From: Paenibacillus sp. PAMC 26794
GTDB lineage: Bacteria; Bacillota; Bacilli; Paenibacillales; Paenibacillaceae
Length of the DNA stretch: 64,000 nt
Assembly: GCF_000316035.1 (NCBI RefSeq)
Contig: NZ_ANHX01000002.1
Location: 173,542 to 237,541 of the forward strand
Direction: 5' to 3'
Shown: positions 29,301 to 37,611 of the stretch, piece by piece
Position numbering within the stretch: the stretch's first letter is position 1
How the letters are laid out: each line of letters begins with the position of its first letter
The notes under the pieces: model-generated
Database searches by the model: none
The model's input: the letters and a program-made list of their open reading frames with translations, nothing else
What the model was told of the DNA's origin: nothing
Position numbers and translations under genes: made by a program

Positions 29301-32300
29301 AGAAGAGCTGCGTCAACGTCATGGGAAGATCCGGGGGGTTATCCATGGTGCGGGAATCGGAAGATCCGACTTATTGATGAATCGTACGGATGACCAGTTT
29401 AAAAGCATCTTCAACCCGAAGGTGATGGGTACACGTATTTTGGATGAAGTTACCCATTCGGATGATCTGGACTTCTTTATTCTGTTTTCTTCGGTAGCAA
29501 CGATGTTTAGCGGAGCCGTTCAAGGAGATTATACCGCAGCCAATGCTTATCTGGATGCCTACGGTGAATATCGGAACAAGCTTGGCAGAAGGACACATGT
29601 GGTGAACTGGACGACCTGGAAAGAAACCGGCATGGCCCTTGAAGGTGGTTTCACAATCGATACCATTTTTAAGACGTTGCCAACGGGTAAGGCTCTTGAA
29701 GGGTTTGAGCAGGTGTTATCCCATAATGTACCGAGAGCACTTGTAGGTTATCTCAATTATGAGAACGGTGGAGTCTTCCTGCTCGAAAAATCAGGGGTGA
29801 TGCTATCTCCTGTGCTGACTGCACAAATTGAACTATTCAAGGAAAAAAAGAAGCAGGAAAAAGCGAACAAAGCAAAGAGTGTAACGACAAATCCAGCAGG
29901 AGAAGTAAGTCTGACAGGAAATCTCAACGAAGAGTTTAGTGATACGGAAAAACGTGTGGCCGAATGTTGCAGAAAAATATTGGGTTTTGATCAAATTGAT
30001 ATTCACGACAACTTCTTTGAACTAGGTGCGGACTCTATTCTGCTGATGAAAATTCAAAGTGAGATTGAACGGATTTTTCCAGGAGCCATTAATGTTACGG
30101 ACCTGTTCGAATACTCCAATGTTCATCATCTCGCAAAATTTATCGGTGGAAAAAACAAGAAGGAGGAACAGCGTCCTTCTCCCGCGATGCATCTCAAGAA
30201 GCGTACTGCGGCGGAACGAGATGGAGATATTGCGATTATCGGCATGGCTGTGAATGTGCCGCTTGCGTCCACACCTGAGGAGCTATGGGAACATCTCGTC
30301 AACGGCACGGATCTGGTTCGGTCGTTTCCGGAATCGAGAAAAGTGGATATTGACAAGCATTTTGCGTTCACAGGTCATGACCTTGTACAGATGAAATACA
30401 ACGAGAACGCGTATCTGGAGGACATAGACAAGTTTGATGCAGGTTTCTTTCGGTTATCACCCAAGGAAGCAAGTCTTATGGATCCCAATCAGCGATTATT
30501 TCTTGAAGCTGCGTGGACTGCAATTGAGGATGCAGGGTATGGCGGTACCAGATTGAGTGGTAGTAAAACAGGCGTATATCTGGGATATGCGGCAACCTTG
30601 CGAGATCTGTATGCACGTCTCTTATATGAAGTTGATCCTGGGAGCGGATCAAGCTCCATGGTGGGTAATCTGACAGCAATGATGTCTGCCCGGATCTCAT
30701 ATTTATTGGATCTAAAGGGTCCAAGTATGGTTATTGATACGGCCTGTTCATCTTCATTGGTGTCTGTAGACATGGCTTGCAAAGCTATTCGTAGCGGACA
30801 AATTGATTATGCACTGGCTGGCGGAATCAAGATTAACCTGTGCCCGGTGGATGATGAAAATATGAAACTTGGCATCGAGTCTACAGATCATCGCTCCAAA
30901 GCTTTTGATGATGAAGCAGATGGAGCAGGTATTGGAGAAGGGGTTGCAGTGGTACTGCTGAAATCACTTCAGCAGGCATTGGATGACCATGATTCGATCC
31001 ATGCTGTAATTAAAGGCGGGGCTGTGAATCAGGATGGCAGTTCAATAGGCATCACGGCACCTAATCCGGCATCTCAAACAGAGGTAATTATATCTGCTTT
31101 GGAGGATGCAGGAGTCGAACCGGAGACAATCACCTACATTGAAACACATGGCACGGGCACGACATTGGGAGATCCGATTGAAATTAAGGGCATATCCGAT
31201 GCACTGTCGAGCTACACAGATCGCAAGCAGTTCTGTGCGGTGAGTTCCATCAAGACAAACTTGGGGCATTCTTCGGAGGCTGCTGGAGTGATTAGTTTGG
31301 TGAAGGCGGTCATGGCGCTGCGTGAGAAAAAGCTGCCTCCGACACTGTTCTTTAATCGACCTAATCGAATTATTGAATTTTCCAATTCACCGGTCTTTGT
31401 GAATACCCGTCTGCGTACTTGGCATTCCGAGGAAGGACCGCGACGTTGTGGGATCAGCGCGTTCGGGATTAGTGGAACCAATTGTCACGTTATCCTGGAA
31501 GAGGCCCCGGTACAGACATTTGTCCAAGCAGAGGAACGCAGACCTTATATTTTGCCTCTTTCCGCCAAGAGTAAAGACTCTCTGTCCAGATTGATCGCAG
31601 CTTATCATGATTATCTCGATAGTTACGATGAACTGGATTTGTTAAGCCTGTGCGGAACAGCCGCTCAGGGAAGAGGACACTACAAATTGCGTATCGCCAT
31701 TGCTTTTAAAGACAAAGAAGAGCTGGTAGCCCGATTGGACAAGCTGCGTGGATGCCCGTTTAGCGAGATTAAACCGACCGTTGCTTATGCATCTGAACAT
31801 CGAATGGTGCCTGAGACGAAGGAGCCGGGTGTTGGCGAATTGACGGAACAAAAACTTCGTGAATTAAACGAGCAGTCAGACAGGGTACTGAAGCTCATTA
31901 ACGAGCACGGATGGGAAGATCAGCACTTGGAGGAAATATCGATTCTTTATACACAGGGAGCCGATATTGACTGGTCCAGATTGTACGCAGAAGAGGAAAC
32001 CTTCCGGCTCCATCTTCCAACGTATCCTTACGAGCGCAATCGTTGCTGGATTGATATTCCCGAACGAGTTGCGGTTCAACCATCCGTTGTGCAGAAGGAA
32101 GAACCAACGATGCATTACACCATTGGCTGGGTGGAAGCGACTAATCCTGAGAGGCTCATTCCGAATCCGCAAACCGTCTTGCTTTTGAAGGGGACAATTC
32201 CGTTATGTGACAGTCTCTCTCGGGAACTTACTGAACGTGGAGCACATGTAATTGAAGTTACTCTTGGTGCAACATATGCGAAGATCTCTCCGGTTCATTA

Positions 32301-35300
32301 TCAGATCGATGGTTCGGAGGAGCAGTATCTGCAATTATTGAAGGCTACGAAGAACCACAGAATAGATCAGATTATTCACACCTTTACCATAAATGGTCAT
32401 ACAGCACCCGAGAGTCCGAAGGAACTCGAGGATGCCTTATGCCGAGGTGTGCATAGCTTGTTTTACCTCACAAAAGCCATTGTGGGTGCAGGATTGCGAA
32501 ATCGAATGCGCATTGTTCTGTTATCCCAGTACGTTCACGAAGTTAGCGGCCACGAATCACATCTTGCTCCTGAATATGCAACGATGTTTGGGCTGGGCAA
32601 AGCGATTGGACAAGAGCATCCTCAGCTGGAATGCAAGGTCATGGATATAGATGATGACACCGCTATTCCTATTTTGCTTAATGCAATGAATGCAGATGAT
32701 GTTTTCTACTCCACTGCTTATCGGAAGGGTCAACGATATGTGGAAGAGTTTAGGAAGACAGATCTGTCGGGAGCTGAGCTCTCTGATATAACCATTAAGG
32801 AGCAGGGGATCTATCTCATCACCGGTGGAATGGGCGGCATTGGCCGAGCATTCGCAGAACATTTTGCCAACAGACACAACGTTACCTTGATTCTTGCAGG
32901 CAGATCGGATTTCCCTGATCGGGAAACATGGCCAGCCATTTTGGAGGATAACAAGGATCTGGAGCAATGCAACAAAATTAAATGGATACATTCGATTGAG
33001 AACAAAGGTTCCACAGTAGGTCTCTACAGCGTGGATACAGGTGATCTTCAACAAGTATCAAGACTCATGGAGAACATCAGAGAGCAGTACGGCAAAGTGG
33101 ATGGCATTGTTCATGGAGCAGGGGTAGCCGGTGAAGGATTCCTTGCGTCCAAGGATGCGGAGACCTTTAACCGTGTGTTGCTTCCGAAAGTCCAGGGAAC
33201 CTGGAATATGGATCAGGCAACAGCCCACGACTCTCTGGATTTTCTTGTTCTGTTCTCAACTACTTCAACATTATTCAGCTCTCCGGGTCAAGGAGATTAT
33301 TCAGCAGCGAATAGTTATCTGGATGCTTATGCAGCGTATCGCAATCGCAGGGGCGGACGAACGTTAACGATCAATTGGGTGGCCTGGAAAGAGACCGGGA
33401 TGGCCAAAGATTTTGGCGTAAATGATGACATGGTGTTCAAGTCTGTTTTAACAAAGTCTGCATTAAAGGCCTTTGACCAGGCTTTTCAGCGTAAAGTGCC
33501 TCGATCTATCATCGGCGAACTGAATTATGATTCGGAATATATGGCCTACGTAGGTGACATGCCAATGATGATGTCGGAGGAAGTATACAACACGATTCAG
33601 GATCAAAGTGCCAGCGTGATTGCTGAAGTGGAGATGAGAAAGGCAACGCTGAACAAAGAAGTCTTGTTACACGGCCGCAATGATGGTCAATATACAGCCA
33701 TGGAACAGATGTTATCCCGGATTTGGTCACTTCATTTGGGACTGACAGAAATGGATCTGTATGATGATTTTTACGAATATGGTGGAGATTCCATTATTGG
33801 GCTCAAGATGGCATCGGATATATACAGGGAAACGGGGATACAGGTTAATCCCTCGGATGTGCTGCAATATCCGACGATCTGGGGACTGGGAGTTCACCTG
33901 CAATCTCTGGTCGATGTGGAGAATGCAACAGTCGGACAACAGTCTATCCCTCATGCAGAAGCCAAAGAAAAATATCCACTTTCATCAGCTCAAAAAAGGA
34001 TATTCTACCTTTGCACTCAGGACCCGGACAACATCAGCTATAACCTGAACAAAGCGTTGATTATGGAGGGGAATTTTGACCCATTCACGTTGAACGGTTA
34101 TATGAACACTCTGATTCAGCGCCATGAATCGTTCCGTACATCATTTCACTGGGAACAAGGAGAGCCGATTCAGAGAATTCACGAGAACGTGGATTTTTCG
34201 ATCGAAACGTTGCCAGATGTCATTCGTGGAACGGAAGCAGTGGAAGATGTAGTGAAGCAGTTTGTCCGACCGTTTGATCTGGAAGCGGCACCGTTGATTC
34301 GCATGATTGTCGGTTCGTTGGATGACGGTCGTCATCTGTTGATGTTCGATGTGCATCACTTGGTTACAGATGGTATGTCGATGGACAATATGATGCACGA
34401 AATCACGTCAATGTACAGTGGTTCACCTCTACCTGATATTCCTTATCAGTACAGGGATTACTCGGAGTGGAGCAACCATTATCAGCAATCGGATTCGATT
34501 GAATCACAGGAAGCCTTCTGGCTGGAAACGCTGAAGGGGCCATTGCCCACACTGCAACTTCCAACAGACTTTTCACGGCCTGATCGAAAAACCTATGATG
34601 GAGCCAAAATGACTTTTTATGCCGACGGAGTACTCACTACTCGTATAGGCAAGCTCGGAGCACGTACAGGAACCACGCTATACATGTTGCTCTTATCCGC
34701 CTTAAATGTCCTATTGCATAAATATACGAACCAGAGTGATATACTCATTGGTTCACCTGTAACGGGTCGCCAACAGGGTAACTTTGATGCCACCATTGGC
34801 ATGTTTGTGAATACAATCGTCCTGAGAAACGAACCTGTGCCTGATGACTCATTCAGGGAGTTACTTCTGGACGTGAAGCAGCGTACGTTATCGGCTTTTG
34901 CGCATCAGGACTGTCAATTCGACCGAATTGTACAGCTTGTGAATAGTACACGTGATCCGAGCAGAAATCCGCTGTTTGATGTGTATTTTGCACTGCAAAA
35001 TGTTGGGATGTACACCGGAGAGATTGAGGCTTTCAAAGGCACATTAATCGATTATGACAGTGGAGTTTCAAGGTTTGATCTGGCACTGGATGCGATTGAG
35101 CGGGACGGTACGATCGAGTTTATTCTGGAATATAATACAAGCTTGTTCTTGCCTAGCACAGCTGAATATGTCGCCAAAGATTTTGTGAAAATTCTTGAGA
35201 TAATTTCAGAGCAGCCGGATACATTGATCTATGATATTGAAGTTGATCGTGTCACGGATATCACGGATGAAGTTGTGGATGAAGAAGTGAATTTCAATTT

Positions 35301-35304
35301 CTAG
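26338..35304 (+). CDS. Trans-AT PKS-NRPS: KS-KR-ACP-KS-KR-ACP-C
   Basis: I place the start at GTG 26338: AGGGGAG lies 7 bases upstream, and this start gives MEKVYKHVVENIASGKIDK, closely matching the GTG-started N-terminus of the protein encoded at 6617. An upstream in-frame ATG (26311) would overlap the previous gene by 23 bases. Module 1: KS Cys210, His344, His384; KR from about residue 901 (SGGAGGIG); ACP Ser1233. Module 2: KS Cys1470, His1604, His1644; KR from about 2158 (TGGMGGIG, DYSAANSY); ACP Ser2485 in YGGDSI. A full condensation domain follows from about 2545 with HHLVTDG (H2673/H2674, D2678), expected to join the polyketide to the amino acid on the PCP of the NRPS encoded at 40861. 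The protein ends in an acidic tail. The KS1 motif DPCHR is unusual (commonly DPNQR/DPQQR). No AT, DH or thioesterase. Confidence 0.93.
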   Translation: MEKVYKHVVENIASGKIDKVTGIQVINLLKQEEANHQEDIAVIGMSLKFPHANRPEEYWHIVEQGIDCIGDYPSDRKSVTDEYLRLSGYSDEFLQYLDGAFLDEVDQFDYKFFRLSPKEASLMDPCHRLFLQTAWHAIEDAGYGGQRLAGSNTGVFTGFANSNNYKEMIKDTNPEELSIAMTGNIASMLPTRISYLLNLKGPTMVVDTACSSSLVSVYLACKSLMNGDCNMAIAGGVKLDILPVDNDFLKIGIESTDYRTRAFDKEADGSGMGEGVAAVILKPLRQAQKDGDHIYGVIKGIALNQDGTSMGITAPNPVAQSEVIEEAWKRAGIHPESLAYIETHGTGTNLGDPIEIQGLERAFRKYTNKKQFCAIGSVKTNVGHLYETAGMASLIKGLLSLYHRKLPPSLHFNYPNLNIDFGNSPVYVNTRLREWERGADPRRCGISTFGLSGTNCHIVLEEAPVQATLTVTHDGHTGVHPFTLSAGSDHGIQVLMKQYLDGVSAFSDRYSLLDVCRTANACRGHYAHRVIILAEHLEDLRIKLTQVISGDIHTFTAPWFHYGEHRLISDNREVSGGHDITQKNVRALSEEVRHELNQMNEATFDWGRLCTLYVQGASVDWWRLYEGKSTKTVPLAGYPFDPQKCWIDMGSRPAEESVHQDNGLFSLTWHELQGEYEDNEVHSSERVVLFTADDKGGADLALLLQQSGKDVIMVCPGDCFEQRHDSDFRIGSKEVDFDSLVNALDSKSWSQVIYAPTFASDTSVQNLVELNESQERGVYSLLYLVRSLTRHGIDYDMDMVILTQCVHHVTGKEQVLRPELAPLEGLAKVIRKEHLNIQCRVIDLEDMLWSNGSAESVFRKTDHFLTAIRAGKRYVQSFGTFQPVAESDSNNGQFPALHSEGIYLVSGGAGGIGIEVSKYLAGRDKVHLAWINRTAFPPRRTWEVILEAQQDQSLCRKIQGVLDIENMGAIVEIYSADISKKEEVVPIVEELRQRHGKIRGVIHGAGIGRSDLLMNRTDDQFKSIFNPKVMGTRILDEVTHSDDLDFFILFSSVATMFSGAVQGDYTAANAYLDAYGEYRNKLGRRTHVVNWTTWKETGMALEGGFTIDTIFKTLPTGKALEGFEQVLSHNVPRALVGYLNYENGGVFLLEKSGVMLSPVLTAQIELFKEKKKQEKANKAKSVTTNPAGEVSLTGNLNEEFSDTEKRVAECCRKILGFDQIDIHDNFFELGADSILLMKIQSEIERIFPGAINVTDLFEYSNVHHLAKFIGGKNKKEEQRPSPAMHLKKRTAAERDGDIAIIGMAVNVPLASTPEELWEHLVNGTDLVRSFPESRKVDIDKHFAFTGHDLVQMKYNENAYLEDIDKFDAGFFRLSPKEASLMDPNQRLFLEAAWTAIEDAGYGGTRLSGSKTGVYLGYAATLRDLYARLLYEVDPGSGSSSMVGNLTAMMSARISYLLDLKGPSMVIDTACSSSLVSVDMACKAIRSGQIDYALAGGIKINLCPVDDENMKLGIESTDHRSKAFDDEADGAGIGEGVAVVLLKSLQQALDDHDSIHAVIKGGAVNQDGSSIGITAPNPASQTEVIISALEDAGVEPETITYIETHGTGTTLGDPIEIKGISDALSSYTDRKQFCAVSSIKTNLGHSSEAAGVISLVKAVMALREKKLPPTLFFNRPNRIIEFSNSPVFVNTRLRTWHSEEGPRRCGISAFGISGTNCHVILEEAPVQTFVQAEERRPYILPLSAKSKDSLSRLIAAYHDYLDSYDELDLLSLCGTAAQGRGHYKLRIAIAFKDKEELVARLDKLRGCPFSEIKPTVAYASEHRMVPETKEPGVGELTEQKLRELNEQSDRVLKLINEHGWEDQHLEEISILYTQGADIDWSRLYAEEETFRLHLPTYPYERNRCWIDIPERVAVQPSVVQKEEPTMHYTIGWVEATNPERLIPNPQTVLLLKGTIPLCDSLSRELTERGAHVIEVTLGATYAKISPVHYQIDGSEEQYLQLLKATKNHRIDQIIHTFTINGHTAPESPKELEDALCRGVHSLFYLTKAIVGAGLRNRMRIVLLSQYVHEVSGHESHLAPEYATMFGLGKAIGQEHPQLECKVMDIDDDTAIPILLNAMNADDVFYSTAYRKGQRYVEEFRKTDLSGAELSDITIKEQGIYLITGGMGGIGRAFAEHFANRHNVTLILAGRSDFPDRETWPAILEDNKDLEQCNKIKWIHSIENKGSTVGLYSVDTGDLQQVSRLMENIREQYGKVDGIVHGAGVAGEGFLASKDAETFNRVLLPKVQGTWNMDQATAHDSLDFLVLFSTTSTLFSSPGQGDYSAANSYLDAYAAYRNRRGGRTLTINWVAWKETGMAKDFGVNDDMVFKSVLTKSALKAFDQAFQRKVPRSIIGELNYDSEYMAYVGDMPMMMSEEVYNTIQDQSASVIAEVEMRKATLNKEVLLHGRNDGQYTAMEQMLSRIWSLHLGLTEMDLYDDFYEYGGDSIIGLKMASDIYRETGIQVNPSDVLQYPTIWGLGVHLQSLVDVENATVGQQSIPHAEAKEKYPLSSAQKRIFYLCTQDPDNISYNLNKALIMEGNFDPFTLNGYMNTLIQRHESFRTSFHWEQGEPIQRIHENVDFSIETLPDVIRGTEAVEDVVKQFVRPFDLEAAPLIRMIVGSLDDGRHLLMFDVHHLVTDGMSMDNMMHEITSMYSGSPLPDIPYQYRDYSEWSNHYQQSDSIESQEAFWLETLKGPLPTLQLPTDFSRPDRKTYDGAKMTFYADGVLTTRIGKLGARTGTTLYMLLLSALNVLLHKYTNQSDILIGSPVTGRQQGNFDATIGMFVNTIVLRNEPVPDDSFRELLLDVKQRTLSAFAHQDCQFDRIVQLVNSTRDPSRNPLFDVYFALQNVGMYTGEIEAFKGTLIDYDSGVSRFDLALDAIERDGTIEFILEYNTSLFLPSTAEYVAKDFVKILEIISEQPDTLIYDIEVDRVTDITDEVVDEEVNFNF

Positions 35305-35331
35305 CCAGATCACAGAGGGGCGTTGATAGGA

Positions 35332-36183
35332 ATGAAGGTTGGTGTAATCGGAGCAGGCGTCATGGGAAAAGGGGTTGCGCAGAGCCTTGCCCAGTCCCGG
35401 CACAACGTGGTTTTGATCGATGTGAGTGATGAAGTTTTGGATCAGGCGAGAACAGCCTTGTTTACCAATATCCGATTTTCGGGATTCTACAACAAGGATA
35501 CCGAGGCCGAAGACCCGGAAACTGTGCTCTCGCGTGTGGAGTTTACGACACATTACGATTCGCTCAGCGATGCTGATTTTATTATTGAGAACGTGCCTGA
35601 ACAATGGGATGTGAAAAAAGAGGTCTATGCACAGCTTGAAAACTATTGCCCCGATTCTTGTATTTATTTGGTCAATACATCATGCATTTCGATTACAAAA
35701 GTTGGTTCCAACACCAGACGGCCTGACAAGGTCATCGGTGTACATTTTATGAATCCGGTCCCATTAAAGCCCGTAGTCGAAGCTATTCAGGGTTATCACA
35801 CTTCGGAGACAACGATTGAAGCGACCAGATCCTTGCTCCATACCATGGGCAAAGAAGCCATACTGGTACAAGATCTTCCCGGTTTTGTATCTAATCGAAT
35901 ATCCCATCTGCTCATGAATGAAGCTGCCTTTGTCGTTCAGGATCAGGTAGCTTCACCGGAAGAGGTTGATGACATATTCGTCAAATGTTTCGGACATAAG
36001 ATGGGCCCGCTTCACACAGCGGATTTGATTGGTTTGGATACTGTGGTTCATTCATTGGATGTACTCTATGAGAGTTATCAGGACCCGAAATACAGAGTAT
36101 GTCCCTTGCTTCGCAAGATGGTGGATGCCGGATTGTTAGGAGCAAAAAGCGGTCAAGGCTTCTTTGAGCACGTGATTCTGTAA
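35332..36183 (+). CDS. 3-hydroxyacyl-CoA dehydrogenase family protein, FkbK-like (glyceryl-ACP oxidation)
   Basis: A 283-residue NAD-dependent dehydrogenase: Rossmann motif GAGVMGKGVAQ at the N-terminus, followed by the family motifs GVHFMNPVPLKPVVE and DLPGFVSNRI. Length matches 3-hydroxybutyryl-CoA dehydrogenases. Because it is directly followed by an FkbJ-like ACP and an FkbH-like protein, the likely substrate is glyceryl-ACP rather than a CoA ester, as known for FkbK in FK520 and ZmaG in zwittermicin biosynthesis. ATG 35332 gives the standard N-terminus MKVGVIGAG; an in-frame TTG at 35323 is closer to the GAGGGG and cannot be excluded. The acyl-CoA dehydrogenase (FkbI-like) that would complete hydroxymalonyl-ACP is not in this window. 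Confidence 0.85.
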   Translation: MKVGVIGAGVMGKGVAQSLAQSRHNVVLIDVSDEVLDQARTALFTNIRFSGFYNKDTEAEDPETVLSRVEFTTHYDSLSDADFIIENVPEQWDVKKEVYAQLENYCPDSCIYLVNTSCISITKVGSNTRRPDKVIGVHFMNPVPLKPVVEAIQGYHTSETTIEATRSLLHTMGKEAILVQDLPGFVSNRISHLLMNEAAFVVQDQVASPEEVDDIFVKCFGHKMGPLHTADLIGLDTVVHSLDVLYESYQDPKYRVCPLLRKMVDAGLLGAKSGQGFFEHVIL

Positions 36184-36218
36184 GTGTATCGACTATAAAT
36201 TATACGAGGTGACTGTGC

Positions 36219-36452
36219 ATGGAGTCCAAAGTCAAAGTAAAAACATTTCTGAGTCGTTTCTATCGCAAACGTGAAATTCAGGATGATGAGGATATTTTTG
36301 AATTGGGTTTTGCCAATTCCCTGTTTGCGATGCAGATGGTGATGTTTCTGGAGAAAGAATTCAACATTCGGATTGAGACCCAGGATATGGATCTGAGCAA
36401 CTTCCGTACCTTGAACAAGATTAATGAACTGATTGAACGAAAGACAGCATAG
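36219..36452 (+). CDS. Free acyl carrier protein, FkbJ-like
   Basis: A 77-residue carrier protein with the pantetheine site in GFANSLFAMQM. This form, with N before the serine instead of the usual D, is typical of ACPs that carry glyceryl or hydroxymalonyl groups (FkbJ, ZmaD). GAGGTGA precedes ATG 36219. It sits between the FkbK-like and FkbH-like genes, and all three should form one supply route for an unusual extender or starter unit. It should be modified by a phosphopantetheinyl transferase, none of which is visible here. Confidence 0.88.
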   Translation: MESKVKVKTFLSRFYRKREIQDDEDIFELGFANSLFAMQMVMFLEKEFNIRIETQDMDLSNFRTLNKINELIERKTA

Positions 36453-36510
36453 ACTGCCTGACGGGCTTGAAGCAATAGTTTGGAACAATATGCCAAGGAG
36501 GGGTTCAGGT

Positions 36511-37581
36511 ATGGGTGATCCATCGGTAAGTTCGGTAATGGACAAGCAAAAACAAGAGAAGGTGAAGCTGGTCGTCTGGGATCTGGATAATACAATCTGG
36601 GAAGGTGTCCTGCTGGAAGATGAGAATGTTGTCTTGAGAGAAGGAATTATTGATGTGATCCGGACACTGGACGAGCGTGGGGTCCTGCAATCCATCGCCA
36701 GTAAAAATGACCATCAGACAGCCATGGAGAAGCTTGAGGAATTCGGAATTCATGAGTATTTCCTATACCCCCAGATTCACTGGAATTCCAAGTCGAGCTC
36801 CATTCAATCCATCATAACTTCCATTAATATTGGAGCGAATACGGTTGCTTTTGTGGATGATCAGATGTTTGAGCTGGAAGAGGTACAGTTTGAGCATGCT
36901 GAAGTTCGATGCATAGATGCTGCCCAGTACCTGGACATTCCCGACATGGAGATGATGAATCCCCGTTTTATTACGGAGGACTCCAGACTTCGCCGTTTAA
37001 TGTACAAAAGCGATGAGATCCGTAATAAGGCGGAAGATGAATTCACAGGTCCCAAAGATGACTTTTTGGCTTCACTTGGCATGACATTTACGATTTCACC
37101 CCTCAAGGGAGATGATTTGCAGCGTGCAGAAGAGTTGACGGTGCGGACTCATCAGCTGAACACTACAGGGTATACCTATTCCTATGAAGATCTGGAACAA
37201 CTCAGTCAATCTCCTAATCACATACTTCTCATTACAGGACTGGAAGACAAGTATGGAGCATATGGAAAAATTGGACTCGCTTTGCTTGAGATGGAAGAGG
37301 AGTACTGGACCGTGAAGCTGCTGCTGATGTCTTGCCGTGTAATGTCACGAGGGGTAGGCACGATTCTCATGAATTATATCCTGGAACAGGCGAAAGAAGC
37401 CGGGGTCAAGATACGGGCTGAATTCAAAATGACCGATCGTAATCGGATGATGTATCTGACCTATAAATTTGGCGGATTCAAAGAAATCCATCAGGAAGAG
37501 GACCTTGTCATTTTTGAACATGACATGAGCTATATTCAGAAAATTCCTTCATATGTGGAACTGAACATTATTAATAATTAA
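36511..37581 (+). CDS. FkbH-like glyceryl transferase/phosphatase (HAD + GNAT-like domains)
   Basis: FkbH-family proteins take 1,3-bisphosphoglycerate, remove phosphate and place the glyceryl group on an ACP. The HAD motif VVWDLDNTIWEG near residues 20-31 and the second-half HAD segment (AFVDDQMFELEEV) are clear. The C-terminal half resembles a GNAT fold (LLLMSCRVMSRGVGTILMNYI), as in other family members. The start is put at ATG 36511 because GGAGGGG lies 9 bases before it; the longer frame from 36433 overlaps the ACP gene and has no ribosome binding site. The length of 356 residues is normal for the family. Confidence 0.9.
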   Translation: MGDPSVSSVMDKQKQEKVKLVVWDLDNTIWEGVLLEDENVVLREGIIDVIRTLDERGVLQSIASKNDHQTAMEKLEEFGIHEYFLYPQIHWNSKSSSIQSIITSINIGANTVAFVDDQMFELEEVQFEHAEVRCIDAAQYLDIPDMEMMNPRFITEDSRLRRLMYKSDEIRNKAEDEFTGPKDDFLASLGMTFTISPLKGDDLQRAEELTVRTHQLNTTGYTYSYEDLEQLSQSPNHILLITGLEDKYGAYGKIGLALLEMEEEYWTVKLLLMSCRVMSRGVGTILMNYILEQAKEAGVKIRAEFKMTDRNRMMYLTYKFGGFKEIHQEEDLVIFEHDMSYIQKIPSYVELNIINN

Positions 37582-37611
37582 TACACCAACCCTATTAATG
37601 GAGGTTACGAC

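Noticed and set aside
2749..35304. Repeated near-identical blocks (DTACSSSL, GTGT, GDPIE, DGSS and others) suggesting a DNA repeat or assembly error
   Set aside because: They are the conserved motifs of six KS and KR domains; sequence between motifs differs clearly, so the modules are real paralogues.
36153..36695. A 180-codon frame on the - strand
   Set aside because: It covers the free ACP and the start of the FkbH-like gene in antisense; its Ser/Thr-rich composition and lack of motif or ribosome binding site mark it as a shadow.
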